Both the position numbers and the translations under genes were made by a program. Below are positions 1 through 8,619 of a stretch of DNA of 64,000 nucleotides, piece after piece. Position 1 is the first letter of the stretch. Each line of letters opens with the position of its first letter. Under the pieces are notes generated by a model that did no database searches, was not told the DNA's origin, and saw only the letters and a program-made list of their open reading frames with translations. This DNA comes from Phytoactinopolyspora limicola (lineage in GTDB: Bacteria; Actinomycetota; Actinomycetes; Jiangellales; Jiangellaceae), in assembly GCF_011320225.1 (NCBI RefSeq), contig NZ_JAAOEN010000003.1:310001-374000 (forward strand). The letters are read 5' to 3'.

Positions 1-1
1 G

Positions 2-412
2 GATGGCGACGACGAGCGGCGGGCCCGGGTCTTCCTACGACGGTTGTTCACCGACCCGGCCACCGGGGTCGTGGTCGATTGTGACCCTAAACGGCGCCGG
101 TTCGACGGCACCCTCGCCCGGCTGCTCACCTACCGCGACGGCGGCACCTGCCGCGACCCCTACTGCGACGCACCCATCCGGCACTTCGACCACATCCACC
201 CCTACACCCACAGCGGGCCCACCACCCCGGCCAACGGGCGAGGAACCTGCGCCCGTGGTAATTACGTCAAACAACAGCCCGGATGGACCATCCGGCTCGT
301 CGACCCGTACCGGCACACCGTGGAAACCACCACACCCACCGGACACCGATACACCTCACACCCCCCGCCTGCTCCAGGGCACCGGGTCGGCGCCCAACCC
401 CGCGCCGCCTAG
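2..412 (+). CDS. HNH endonuclease of the DUF222 / 13E12 repeat family (5' part cut by window edge)
   Basis: This is the last 136 codons of a DUF222-HNH protein whose N-terminal DUF222 half lies left of the window. The visible part holds the HNH region: a CRDPYCDAP segment, then RHFDHIHPY, then GRGTCARGNYVKQ, which are the usual Cys, His and Asn positions of this family. It is closely similar in DNA and protein to the complete copy on the other strand at 53712-55169, and the two diverge abruptly after the GAQPRA residues. Members of this family are often multicopy in actinomycetes, as with REP13E12 in Mycobacterium tuberculosis. The natural substrate is not known. Confidence 0.9.
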   Translation, partial: DGDDERRARVFLRRLFTDPATGVVVDCDPKRRRFDGTLARLLTYRDGGTCRDPYCDAPIRHFDHIHPYTHSGPTTPANGRGTCARGNYVKQQPGWTIRLVDPYRHTVETTTPTGHRYTSHPPPAPGHRVGAQPRAA

Positions 413-437
413 AAGCGTAGCCCTGACCGAACGAGGT

Positions 438-1424
438 TCAGCCGCCGTCGCTGTTGCGGTGGTGCTCCAACAGGCGGTGCGCCAGCGCGGTCCCGACATC
501 GCGTAAAGGTGTGGGCGTGTAGACGAATGTGCTCGGCCCGGCGACTACCTGGAGCAGCGCCAGCCGCTCGCGGACCGGCTCCAGCAGATGGGCCCGCATC
601 CGGATCTCGTCGTCGGTCTCGTTGACGACCTCGACCGATTCGGCGAACCGCTCCACCACCCACCGCGCATCCTGCGGGACCGCGATGTCCACCACGACGA
701 CCCGCCGGTTGGCCGTGATCCGCTCGTCGACGTCGACCGGGCGTCGAAACGTCTCTTCGAGCACCAGCACGTCCCGCAGCCCCGACAGAAGGAACGTACC
801 CGTGCGGTCGTCGTCGAGGCCGGCGTCGAGCTCCCAGCCGCGGCGGGTCTTGGTGAGCCGGTACGGCCAGATCACGTGCTCGCGGATGCCGGGTTGCCAG
901 GCGCGGGCATACCTGACGCGGACTTTACGGTTGCTCCGCAGTGCCTGCCCAACCGTGGCCACGAGTTCGGCCAGCCACGTGCTCCGCCTGGTGCCGATAC
1001 CCTGCAGCGCGGTAGCCATCAGCGAGTCGAGCGCATCGTCGAGATCGCCGTTGTCCGGCTCGACGGCGAGCAGGTCCTGACCGGCCCGGTAGACCCGGGC
1101 GAGTTCGTCCACCGTGACGTAGTCGGCCCCCACTTCCGCGGTGGAATGCGGGATGGCCGAGACGTATTCGGCCTCGTCCGGCGGGGCGTCGATCCCGTCG
1201 GCATCGTGGAAGCGGATGGTGGACGGTCGACTGATCCGTGGGTAGTACCGCAGCGGCATGTCGGCGGCGTAGTAGACCCGTAGTTCTTCGCGCAGCGCGT
1301 CGGGATCGGTGTCCAGGGAGAGCGCTAACTGAACCAGCGGCAGTCCGTTGGCGTGCATCGACAGCACGTGCAGGGCTCGGGTGACCCGATCGAATCGGCG
1401 GACGTAGACCGGTGGGCCGGTCAC
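438..1424 (-). CDS. WYL-domain transcriptional regulator, second of a pair (PafC-like)
   Basis: A 328-residue protein with a divergent N-terminal winged-helix part and a C-terminal WYL region around the YARAWQPGIREHVIWPYRL segment. WYL proteins sense ligands or single-stranded DNA and control transcription; in actinobacteria PafB and PafC act as a heterodimer in the LexA-independent DNA-damage response. The GTG start overlaps the stop of the upstream WYL gene by 4 bp (GTGA), so the two are translationally coupled. No Pup-proteasome genes are adjacent, so this may be a paralogous pair rather than the true PafBC. Calling it a WYL regulator is safe; equating it with PafC is inference. Confidence 0.8.
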   Translation of the reverse strand: MTGPPVYVRRFDRVTRALHVLSMHANGLPLVQLALSLDTDPDALREELRVYYAADMPLRYYPRISRPSTIRFHDADGIDAPPDEAEYVSAIPHSTAEVGADYVTVDELARVYRAGQDLLAVEPDNGDLDDALDSLMATALQGIGTRRSTWLAELVATVGQALRSNRKVRVRYARAWQPGIREHVIWPYRLTKTRRGWELDAGLDDDRTGTFLLSGLRDVLVLEETFRRPVDVDERITANRRVVVVDIAVPQDARWVVERFAESVEVVNETDDEIRMRAHLLEPVRERLALLQVVAGPSTFVYTPTPLRDVGTALAHRLLEHHRNSDGG

Positions 1425-2356
1425 GTCAGCTCCTGCTGGGTGGTGAAGCGTTCGAGTTCGGCGATGATCTCGGCCCGGACCTCATCCGGGCCGACCACTC
1501 GGACCCGGGTGCCCAGCTCGTACAGGCGGGCCCGGAACGCCGCGCGGTGGGTCACATCGATGGTCAGCCGGACGCTGCCGGCCACGTCGTCGCACCGCAG
1601 CGGGCTACCCAGCATCATCTCGACCTGCTGGCGGTGTTCGGGGGCGGTTTCGACGACGACCTCGATCGGCGGGTCGACCGTCCAGGTGATGGGGTTCAGC
1701 TCCTCGTACACCAGGTCATCCGGAACGGTGGCCGTGCCGGGCTGATCGACGACGACGTCGGCCATCCGGTCGGTGACGAACCGCTTGATGGTGGGGTCCG
1801 CGTCCTCATGTCCGACGAGATACCAACCCGACGCTCCCGGATGGATGAGGTGCGGGTGTACTTCCCGCCATCGGTGTTTGTACCGGAAACCGATCAGGCA
1901 ACGGCGCTCGGTGGCGTAGGCGGCTTTGTCCAGGGCATCGTGGCCGGGCCGGTGTGGCTCACTGGTGCGGACCAGCGCGGCGTCGGCGGCCGGTTCCGCA
2001 TCGAAGAGGTCGTCACCGAGTTTGTCCACGAAGTTGGTGGCGCCGGCGGCCAAGGCGGCCCGCACCAGCTGGACCTGGTGTCGGGGGGCGAGGTCGACCC
2101 GCAGGCGGGTGTCTCGGGCATGCAGGCGGTACCGGCCCGCAACCCCTCGTTCGGTGGTGTTGCGGATGTCCCAGCCGACCTTGCGCAGCTCGGTGACGTC
2201 GCGGTTCAGTTGCCGGTGTGGGTCTTTGGTGGATCCGTACCCGGCGATCTCGATGAGGTCCTCGGTGGACAGCCCTCGTGGCTCGGCCTCGTCCAGGGTC
2301 ACCAGGATGCGGATCAGCCGCTCCAACGGTCCGATCTGGTCACGTCCACCCGCCAC
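1421..2356 (-). CDS. WYL-domain transcriptional regulator, first of a pair (PafB-like)
   Basis: A 311-residue protein starting at GTG with a GGAGG-like site upstream. The N-terminus (PLERLIRILVTLDEAEPRGLSTEDL, shown here only as its position, residues 9-33) is a typical helix-turn-helix entry of WYL regulators. The WYL core around residues 150-195 includes IGFRYKHRWREVHPHLIHP and a GWYLVGHEDAD segment. It is co-translated with the following WYL gene. It is divergent from the chitinase gene across 220 bp, so regulation of the chitinase by this pair is possible but unproven. Confidence 0.8.
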   Translation of the reverse strand: MAGGRDQIGPLERLIRILVTLDEAEPRGLSTEDLIEIAGYGSTKDPHRQLNRDVTELRKVGWDIRNTTERGVAGRYRLHARDTRLRVDLAPRHQVQLVRAALAAGATNFVDKLGDDLFDAEPAADAALVRTSEPHRPGHDALDKAAYATERRCLIGFRYKHRWREVHPHLIHPGASGWYLVGHEDADPTIKRFVTDRMADVVVDQPGTATVPDDLVYEELNPITWTVDPPIEVVVETAPEHRQQVEMMLGSPLRCDDVAGSVRLTIDVTHRAAFRARLYELGTRVRVVGPDEVRAEIIAELERFTTQQELT

Positions 2357-2482
2357 CGGCTCCGCCCCCTCCGCGCTCCCCGGCTGTTGGTCGCGTGTTC
2401 GCCTGAGACACTAACGGTGTTCCGGGTGTGACGGAACCATACGAGCTCGAATTCCGCGCAGTCATACACGATCTTTCCGATC

Positions 2483-2497
2483 TTGACAATCGGTCAA
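2483..2497. promoter_or_regulatory. Inverted repeat in the WYL-chitinase divergent region
   Basis: TTGACAATCGGTCAA has perfect 5-bp arms (TTGAC/GTCAA) around a 5-bp centre and lies 80 bp before the chitinase start. TTGACA could also serve as a -35 box, but no convincing -10 box sits at the right distance. It is a candidate operator for chitinase control. The remainder of the 220-bp intergenic stretch shows nothing else convincing. Confidence 0.35.
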
Positions 2498-2576
2498 ACG
2501 GATGATCGACGACATCTCGATGCGCTCTTACTCTGCGACTTTAATAGGAAGGTTTCTTATCTATAGGAGGTGCATC

Positions 2577-4496
2577 GTGCCCCGCCGTCGACGATTACCC
2601 CGCTTGCTCGCCGTCTGCCTGGCTCTCGTGCTTCCGGCAGCGCTGCTGTCGGCAGGACATAGCTGGGCGTCCGAGCAACTGTCCGCCACGTTCACCAAGA
2701 CCTCCGACTGGGGTTCCGGCTACGTCGCCCAGTACCGGATCACCAACGACGGTTCGACCGCCGCCGACGGCTGGACCCTTGAATTCACCATGGGCTCCAA
2801 CCAGACGGTCGGCAGCGTCTGGAACGGCCGACACCAGGCCAGCGGCCAACGCCATGTGGTCACCAACGAGTCGTGGAACGGCCGGATCGCCCCCGGAGCG
2901 TCGGTGACCATCGGGTTCGAGGGTGCCTACTCGGGTACCTGGTCCGATCCCACCGGCTGCACCATCAACGGTCAGCCGTGTGACGGCGAGACCGAACCCG
3001 AAGACCCACCCGACCCGCCGGGCGGGCTCACCGTCACCGGCGTCACCGCCACCGCCGCGACGCTGTCGTGGGACGCCTCCCCCGGCGCCACCGACTATCT
3101 CGTCTACGTCGACGGCTCCCAGCGCAGCACCACCACGGCCACCCAGGCGACCGTTGGGGGGTTGACCCCTGAGACCACCTACTCGTTCACCGTCGCCGCA
3201 CGCAACGCCGCCGGGACCTCCGATCAAACCGCTCCGGTCACCGCCACCACCCTGCCTCCCAGCACCGGACCCGGAGACGACCGTATCGTCGGGTACTTCA
3301 CCCAGTGGGGCATCTATGGCCGCAACTTCATGATCCGTGACTTGCACACCAGCGGCGCGGCCGAACGTCTGACCCACATCAACTACGCGTTCGGCAACGT
3401 GTCCTCCAACTCGGAGTGCTTCATCGTCAACCAGACCGGCGTCGGTGACGCCTGGGCCGACTACCAGCGCGGCTTCTCCGCCAGTGAGAGCGTCGACGGG
3501 GTCGGCGACGTCTGGAACCAAGAGCTGAAGGGCAACTTCAACCAGATCCGCAAGCTCAAGGAGATGTACCCGGACCTGAAGGTCTACATCTCTCTCGGCG
3601 GGTGGACCTGGTCCACGTACTTCTCCAACGCCGCGCTCCCACAGAACCGGGAACGGTTCGTCAAGTCCTGCATCGACCTGTACCTGCGTGGCGATCTCCC
3701 GATCCAGGGCGGAGAGCCACCGGGTGGCCCCGGCTCGGCGTTCGGCGTTTTCGACGGCATCGACCTCGACTGGGAATGGCCCGGCTCCGAAGGTGACGAC
3801 GGCAACATCATCCGGGAAGAGGACAAGGAGAACTTCACCGCCTTGCTAGCGGAGTTCCGCACCCAGATGGACGCACTAGAGGTGGAGACCGGCCGCACCT
3901 ACGACCTCACGGCGTTCCTGCCGGCCGATCCGCGCAAGATCGACGCCGGGTTCGAGGTCGACAAGATCTTCGACTACTTCGATTTCGCCACGGTCCAGGG
4001 GTATGACTTCCACGGCGCCTGGGAGATGACCGCCAACCACCAATCCAACATTTACGACACCCCGGGCGACCCCTCTCCCGTCCAGTTCAGCGTCGACACC
4101 GCCATCCAGGCCTACCTCAGCGGAGGTGCGCCGGCGGACAAACTCGTCGTGGGTGTGCCCTACTACGGCCGGGGCTGGACCGGGGTACCCAACGGCGGCA
4201 CCAACGGCCTGTTCCAGACGGCCACGGGCCCCGCGCCAGGTACCTGGGATCCGGGCATCGAGGACTACAAGGTGCTCGTCAACAAGCCCGGGCCACGGTT
4301 CCGGGACGAGAGCACGGGTGCCTACTGGCTCTACGACGGCAACGAGTGGTGGACCTACGACGATCCGGTCCTGCTCACTCAGAAGACCAGTTACGTGAAG
4401 GACAACGGCCTCGGTGGAGTCATGATGTGGTCGCTGGATGGCGACGACGCCAACGCCACCCTGACCAAGGCCCTCCACGCCGGCCTCCACCAGTAA
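2577..4496 (+). CDS. Secreted chitinase, CBM2-FN3-GH18
   Basis: The enzyme hydrolyses beta-1,4 bonds in chitin outside the cell. The GTG start at 2577 is chosen because AGGAGG lies 7 bp upstream and a signal peptide follows at once (RRRR then a hydrophobic stretch ending HSWA, about residues 1-31). Next are a CBM2 cellulose/chitin-binding module (about 32-136), a Pro/Glu linker, a fibronectin type III module (about 148-230) and a GH18 catalytic domain (about 240-639). The GH18 motif DGIDLDWEWPG is intact, with D393, D396, D398 and the catalytic acid E400. At 639 residues it matches the modular chitinases of Streptomyces and relatives. A 50-bp palindrome terminates the gene. It is the only chitinase in the window. 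Confidence 0.96.
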   Translation: MPRRRRLPRLLAVCLALVLPAALLSAGHSWASEQLSATFTKTSDWGSGYVAQYRITNDGSTAADGWTLEFTMGSNQTVGSVWNGRHQASGQRHVVTNESWNGRIAPGASVTIGFEGAYSGTWSDPTGCTINGQPCDGETEPEDPPDPPGGLTVTGVTATAATLSWDASPGATDYLVYVDGSQRSTTTATQATVGGLTPETTYSFTVAARNAAGTSDQTAPVTATTLPPSTGPGDDRIVGYFTQWGIYGRNFMIRDLHTSGAAERLTHINYAFGNVSSNSECFIVNQTGVGDAWADYQRGFSASESVDGVGDVWNQELKGNFNQIRKLKEMYPDLKVYISLGGWTWSTYFSNAALPQNRERFVKSCIDLYLRGDLPIQGGEPPGGPGSAFGVFDGIDLDWEWPGSEGDDGNIIREEDKENFTALLAEFRTQMDALEVETGRTYDLTAFLPADPRKIDAGFEVDKIFDYFDFATVQGYDFHGAWEMTANHQSNIYDTPGDPSPVQFSVDTAIQAYLSGGAPADKLVVGVPYYGRGWTGVPNGGTNGLFQTATGPAPGTWDPGIEDYKVLVNKPGPRFRDESTGAYWLYDGNEWWTYDDPVLLTQKTSYVKDNGLGGVMMWSLDGDDANATLTKALHAGLHQ

Positions 4497-4506
4497 CCCC
4501 ACCCCA

Positions 4507-4556
4507 TGATCATTGGCTTTTGACTACCGGATCCGGTAGTCAAAAGCCAATGATCA
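4507..4556. terminator. Perfect 50-bp palindrome between convergent genes, bidirectional terminator
   Basis: The sequence reads TGATCATTGGCTTTTGACTA into CCGGATCCGG and back as an exact reverse complement: 25-bp arms with no loop and no mismatch. It starts 10 bp after the chitinase stop codon and its last three bases form the antiporter stop codon. In either direction the stem contains a TTTT run on one arm. Function as a shared terminator fits the convergent position; a cruciform or protein-binding site is the alternative. Confidence 0.8.
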
Positions 4557-6182
4557 CCAGAGGTTCTCCAACGCGTTGACGGCGTCCGCGCCGGCCAACT
4601 CGAACGGATTCAGCACGGCGTCCGCACCGATGTCGCTCAGCGCCTGCATGTCGTGGCGATTGTGGGCGGTGAGCACGATCCGACCCTCGTAGCCGTGTTG
4701 GCGCAGCCCGTCCAGGAGGGCACGGCTGATCTCCGGCGTCGGTACCGTGCTGATGACACACCGAGCCCGCGCCAGCGGCAGCGACTCGAGAAAGTGGACG
4801 TCTTCGGCGCTGCCGAACACCGTCGTCACGCCGGGCAACTGCGCCGTGGCTTTCCGCGGGTCGAAGTCGACGGCGAGCACCCGGTAGCCGGCATCGACCA
4901 ACCGGCGCACGAGGTGCCCCCCGAACCGGCCTAGGCCGTACAGGATCACATCGGCCTCGACGTCGGCCTCATCCGGGTCGGGTCGGCGGCCCGACGAGCG
5001 GTCGAAGACCTGCAACCACCGGCCGATCCGGGCATAGATCTGATGGGAGTACAGGATCAGATAGGTGGAACCACCGATGGTGATCAAGCCGACGACGGTG
5101 ATCAGGCTGACCGTCGCACCGGTGATGTGGCCCAGCGAAAGCCCGAGTGCGGCAAGGATCAACGAGAACTCGGAGATCTGCGCCACGGTCAGGCCGGCGA
5201 GGAAGCCGACCCGTACCGGGTAACGCATGACGCCCATGATCAGGATGACGATCAACGGGTTTCCGATCAGCACGAACAGTGAGAACACCATCGCTTCGGA
5301 AAGCTGCCGGCCAGCGTCGACGAATTCGAGCTTGGCTCCGAGTTCCAGGAAGAAGAAGAGCAACAGGAAGTCTCGGATGCTGACCAGGCGCGCGCCCAGC
5401 GCGTCCCGGTAGGGCGTCGTGGCCAGCGAGACCCCAGCGAGGAAGGCCCCCACCTCCGAGCTGAACCCCATCCATTCGCTGAACGCCGCCACCGACACCG
5501 CGTAGGCGACCCCGAACAGCACCAGGAGTTCCTGCGACCGCGCGATGTGTGACAACAGGCGCGGCAGCACGTAGCGCATCAATAGGCCGATGCCAATCAG
5601 CAGCCCAGCCCCCTTGGCGATGACGCCGATGACGTCGAGTGCGACGTTGTCGCCGGTCTCCTGGCCGAACGCGGTCAACGCGATCATCACCAGGACCACC
5701 ACGATGTCCTGCACGATCAGGAAGCCCACGGCGATCCGGCCGTGCAGGGTCTCCAACTCCCGTTTGTCCGACAGCAGCTTCACGATGATGATGGTCGACG
5801 AGAACGTCAGGGCGATCGCCACGTAAAACGCGGTCACGCGGTCCATGCCGAACGCGATGGCGATCGCGTAGCCCACGATCGACGTGAAGGCCACTTGCCC
5901 CAAACCGGTGGCCAAGGCGATCGGCCCGGTGGTCCGGATGAGATGGAGATCCAGCCGCAGGCCCACCAGGAACAGCAGGATGGCGATCCCCATCCCGGCC
6001 AGCAGCTCGATCGTGCCGTCGGCTTCCACCCACCCCAGACCGGCCGGGCCGACGAGGATGCCAACGCCGATGAAGGCGACGATCAGCGGCTGACGCAGTC
6101 GGGTAGCGATCAACGCGGCAAGGGCGGCGATCGCCAGAACGGCGGCCACCAGCGGAAATGGCTCCAGATCCACCACAGACAA
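4554..6182 (-). CDS. CPA2-family monovalent cation:proton antiporter with TrkA-N domain (KefB/YbaL-like)
   Basis: A membrane exchanger of K+ or Na+ for H+. About twelve hydrophobic segments fill residues 8-385 (for example VAAVLAIAALAALIATRL and a GVGILVGPAGLG segment typical of the first helices). A cytoplasmic Rossmann-type TrkA-N domain follows (DVILYGLGRFGGHLVRRL, then VLAVDFDPRKA), which binds NAD(H) or a nucleotide and gates transport. The frame is open up to 6323, but the long charged extension looks non-native. A TTG at 6182 or GTG at 6176 or 6173, just before VDLEPFPL, is the likelier start, giving about 540 residues. It is divergent from the hibernation-factor gene. Confidence 0.88.
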   Translation of the reverse strand: MSVVDLEPFPLVAAVLAIAALAALIATRLRQPLIVAFIGVGILVGPAGLGWVEADGTIELLAGMGIAILLFLVGLRLDLHLIRTTGPIALATGLGQVAFTSIVGYAIAIAFGMDRVTAFYVAIALTFSSTIIIVKLLSDKRELETLHGRIAVGFLIVQDIVVVLVMIALTAFGQETGDNVALDVIGVIAKGAGLLIGIGLLMRYVLPRLLSHIARSQELLVLFGVAYAVSVAAFSEWMGFSSEVGAFLAGVSLATTPYRDALGARLVSIRDFLLLFFFLELGAKLEFVDAGRQLSEAMVFSLFVLIGNPLIVILIMGVMRYPVRVGFLAGLTVAQISEFSLILAALGLSLGHITGATVSLITVVGLITIGGSTYLILYSHQIYARIGRWLQVFDRSSGRRPDPDEADVEADVILYGLGRFGGHLVRRLVDAGYRVLAVDFDPRKATAQLPGVTTVFGSAEDVHFLESLPLARARCVISTVPTPEISRALLDGLRQHGYEGRIVLTAHNRHDMQALSDIGADAVLNPFELAGADAVNALENLW

Positions 6183-6243
6183 ATTATCAGGGATCCGCAG
6201 CTGGAGCCGGTGGCGCGCCGACCAAGCCCGACCGGCCCTCCCG

Positions 6244-6263
6244 GTGGGGACCTTCGCCCCTAA
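6244..6263 (+). promoter_or_regulatory. DosR/DevR-like box upstream of the hibernation factor
   Basis: The core GGGAC-CTTC-GCCCC (6247-6260) has the same spacing as the mycobacterial DosR motif GGGAC-N4-GTCCC. Aligning by eye to the 20-bp consensus gives 15 matching positions, including the trailing AA. It lies 64 bp upstream of a RafH-like gene, and RafH and its relatives belong to the DosR dormancy regulon in mycobacteria. The match is visible; binding by a DosR-like regulator here is inference. Confidence 0.5.
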
Positions 6264-6326
6264 TGAGGCGACCGCCAGCCGGGAAAGGGTGGAACCAACA
6301 ACCCCCCCGACGCTGGAGACCACCCG

Positions 6327-7130
6327 ATGACCACAGGGCTATCCCTCGTTCCAGAGATCAACATCTCCGCGGACCCGGCGGTGCCGGCCGCCGCCCGCGA
6401 CCGAGCCTGTCACAAGATCTCCGCGCTGACCCGGTATGCCAGCGAGCCGATCCTGCACGCACGGATCCGCTTCAGTGGTGTCGACCCCCGCCAGGGCCGG
6501 TCCGTGACCGTCCAAGTCAACCTCGATGTCAACGGCCGCCTGCTTCGTGCGCAGGTGTCGGCGGACACCCCGTTCGCAGCTATCGACCTCGTCGAAGACC
6601 GGCTACGACGCGGGTTGGCGCGGATGGCCCGGCACTGGGAGGCGCGGCGGGGCGGTACGCCGCGCGGCGGGACGGGCGAGTGGCGCCACCAAGCCACCCC
6701 CACGAACCGGCCGCCATATTATCCGCGGCCGGTCGGCGAGCGGCGGGTCATCACCCACAAGACCTACGCCCCGGCCCGGATCACACCGGCCGACGCCGCA
6801 CTCGACATGGACCAGATGGACTACGACTTCTACCTGTTCACCGACGCCGACACCGGTCAGGACGGCATCGTGTACCGGGCTGGAGCCACCGGCTACCGGC
6901 TGGCCTACGTCGACCCCGGCGACGCCGGTGACGCCGCCCAACCCGTCCTCCCCGCGGCACTAACCCTGAGTCCGCACCCGGCCCCAGTCCTGTCCGACGA
7001 CGAAGCGCGCCATCGCTTGGACCTCACCCGTCAACTCTTCGTTTTCTATGCCGACGACGCGGTAGGCCGCGGCCGGGTCGTCTATCGCAGGTACGACGGC
7101 CACTACGGGCTCATCACACCCGCTCGATGA
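6327..7130 (+). CDS. Ribosome hibernation factor with duplicated C-terminal domain (RafH/HPF-like)
   Basis: The protein binds and protects stalled ribosomes during stress. The N-terminal S30AE/HPF domain (about residues 1-115) carries the beta-alpha pattern of ribosome-binding factors. It is followed by two related C-terminal domains: residues 137-190 with HKTYAPARITPADAALDMD and DYDFYLFTDADTGQDGIVYR, and residues 212-267 with LFVFYADDAVGRGRVVYRR and YDGHYGLITP. This HPF plus two-C-domain layout and length (267 residues) match mycobacterial RafH/MSMEG_3935 and Rv0079-type proteins rather than ordinary long HPF. GAPDH follows on the same strand 62 bp downstream. A DosR-like box precedes it. 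Confidence 0.9.
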   Translation: MTTGLSLVPEINISADPAVPAAARDRACHKISALTRYASEPILHARIRFSGVDPRQGRSVTVQVNLDVNGRLLRAQVSADTPFAAIDLVEDRLRRGLARMARHWEARRGGTPRGGTGEWRHQATPTNRPPYYPRPVGERRVITHKTYAPARITPADAALDMDQMDYDFYLFTDADTGQDGIVYRAGATGYRLAYVDPGDAGDAAQPVLPAALTLSPHPAPVLSDDEARHRLDLTRQLFVFYADDAVGRGRVVYRRYDGHYGLITPAR

Positions 7131-7192
7131 CATCAATCCAACGACGAACAGCCGACGAAGCACAACCGACGACGAGCAACAGGAGAAACACC

Positions 7193-8185
7193 ATGACCAT
7201 CCGCGTAGGGATCAACGGGTTCGGCCGGATCGGCCGCAGTTACCTCAGGGCCGCACTCGACCGCGATATCACCGTGGTCGGCATCAACGACATCGCACCC
7301 GTCGCCACCCTGGCGCACCTGCTGGAACACGACTCCACGTATGGGCGGCTCGACAACGACGTCGAACACGGCCCCGATGACATCCTCATCGACGGTGAGA
7401 GCATCCCGGTGAGCGCGCACCGCGACCCGCGCGATATCGAATGGAAGCGGCTCGGCGCCGACGTGGTGATCGAAGCCAGCGGGCGGTTCCGCACTCGTGA
7501 GGAGGCTGGCCGGCATCTCACCGCCGGTGCGTCCAAGGTGCTGATCTCCGCGCCGGGCAAAGACGTGGACCTGACCGTGGTGATGGGGGTCAACCACCAC
7601 ACCTATGACCCGGCCCGGCACGACGTGATCTCGAATGCTTCCTGCACGACGAACTGCGTCGCGCCGATGGTGAAGGTGCTGCACGACAACTTCGGCCTGG
7701 TCAAAGCCGTCATGACCACCGTCCACGGCTACACGAACGACCAAGTGGTGCTGGACTCGCCCCACAAGGACCTGCGCCGGGCCCGTTCCGCGGCGGTCAA
7801 CATCATCCCCACCACCACCGGCGCGGCCCGCGCCGTCGGGCTGGTTCTCCCCGAACTGGCCGGACGTATCGATGGGGCAGCGCTGAGGGTACCCGTCGAA
7901 GACGGCTCGATCACCGACCTGGCTGCCGTGCTCGACCGCCCGGTCACCGTCGAGGAGATCAACGCCGCCTTCGCGGCCGCCGCGACCGGCGAACTCAGCG
8001 GCATCCTGCGGTTCACCACGAAGCCGATCGTGTCGCGGGACATCGTCGGAGATCCGGCATCGTGTGTGCTCGACGGCGGACTCACCCAGGCCAACGGTGA
8101 ACTCGTGAAAGTGTTCGGCTGGTACGACAACGAACTCGGCTACACCGAGCGGTTGCTCGACCTCACCGAGTACGTCGGGCGTTGA
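7193..8185 (+). CDS. gap: Glyceraldehyde-3-phosphate dehydrogenase, type I
   Basis: Catalyses NAD(P)-dependent oxidative phosphorylation of glyceraldehyde 3-phosphate in glycolysis or its reverse. The N-terminus IRVGINGFGRIGR is the Rossmann dinucleotide motif, the SCTTNC motif gives catalytic Cys151, and HGYTNDQ follows. The ATG at 7193 has AGGAG 7 bp upstream and gives 330 residues, normal for the family. The reading frame is open back to 7127, but that extension has no family match. It lies just after the hibernation factor and is not next to pgk or tpi, so it may be a second, stress-linked copy. Its 3' end overlaps the convergent membrane-protein gene by 23 bp. Confidence 0.95.
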   Translation: MTIRVGINGFGRIGRSYLRAALDRDITVVGINDIAPVATLAHLLEHDSTYGRLDNDVEHGPDDILIDGESIPVSAHRDPRDIEWKRLGADVVIEASGRFRTREEAGRHLTAGASKVLISAPGKDVDLTVVMGVNHHTYDPARHDVISNASCTTNCVAPMVKVLHDNFGLVKAVMTTVHGYTNDQVVLDSPHKDLRRARSAAVNIIPTTTGAARAVGLVLPELAGRIDGAALRVPVEDGSITDLAAVLDRPVTVEEINAAFAAAATGELSGILRFTTKPIVSRDIVGDPASCVLDGGLTQANGELVKVFGWYDNELGYTERLLDLTEYVGR

Positions 8186-8534
8186 TGAACGAGCGGATCC
8201 CAATGACGAGGTACGCCACCAGCACGACGAACATGATCAGGCTGACCACGATGGCGGCGGGCCGGTCGGCGGTGCCGTCGATGAGGTCGCCGATCTGAGC
8301 GACGTTCATCAGCGAACCGAGCGCACCGAGCAGGGCGATCACCATCGCGGCGTGAAAAGCGTGCCGCCGACGCGATTCGTTGGCGGCCAACCAGCCGCAC
8401 ACCAGGATCAGCACCCCGACGACGCTGGGGATCAGCGCGGTCGCGCTGGCCGCGTCCGACGCGACGTAGGCCACGACTCCCGCGAGCGTCAAGATTCCTC
8501 CGACGCCGAGTGTCGCTGCCCTCATGTCTGCCAC
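8163..8534 (-). CDS. Small integral membrane protein of unknown function
   Basis: About 120 residues with four hydrophobic segments, for example LGVGGILTLAGVVAYVA, LIPSVVGVLILVCGWLA, AAMVIALLGALGSL and IVVSLIMFVVLVAYLVIGI, consistent with a four-helix membrane protein. A GTG at 8534 lies 5 bp after GGGAGGAACGG, a better-placed site than the ATG at 8525; either is possible. It overlaps the GAPDH gene tail-to-tail. I do not recognise a family and the neighbours do not suggest a role. Confidence 0.7.
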   Translation of the reverse strand: MADMRAATLGVGGILTLAGVVAYVASDAASATALIPSVVGVLILVCGWLAANESRRRHAFHAAMVIALLGALGSLMNVAQIGDLIDGTADRPAAIVVSLIMFVVLVAYLVIGIRSFINARRTR

Positions 8535-8619
8535 CCGTTCCTCCCGTCGCGATCCACTGCTCGGTCCGCCACGGTAGACCATCGGACGGGCGCGCCGCCA
8601 ACCGCCGGTACGGCCCTGG

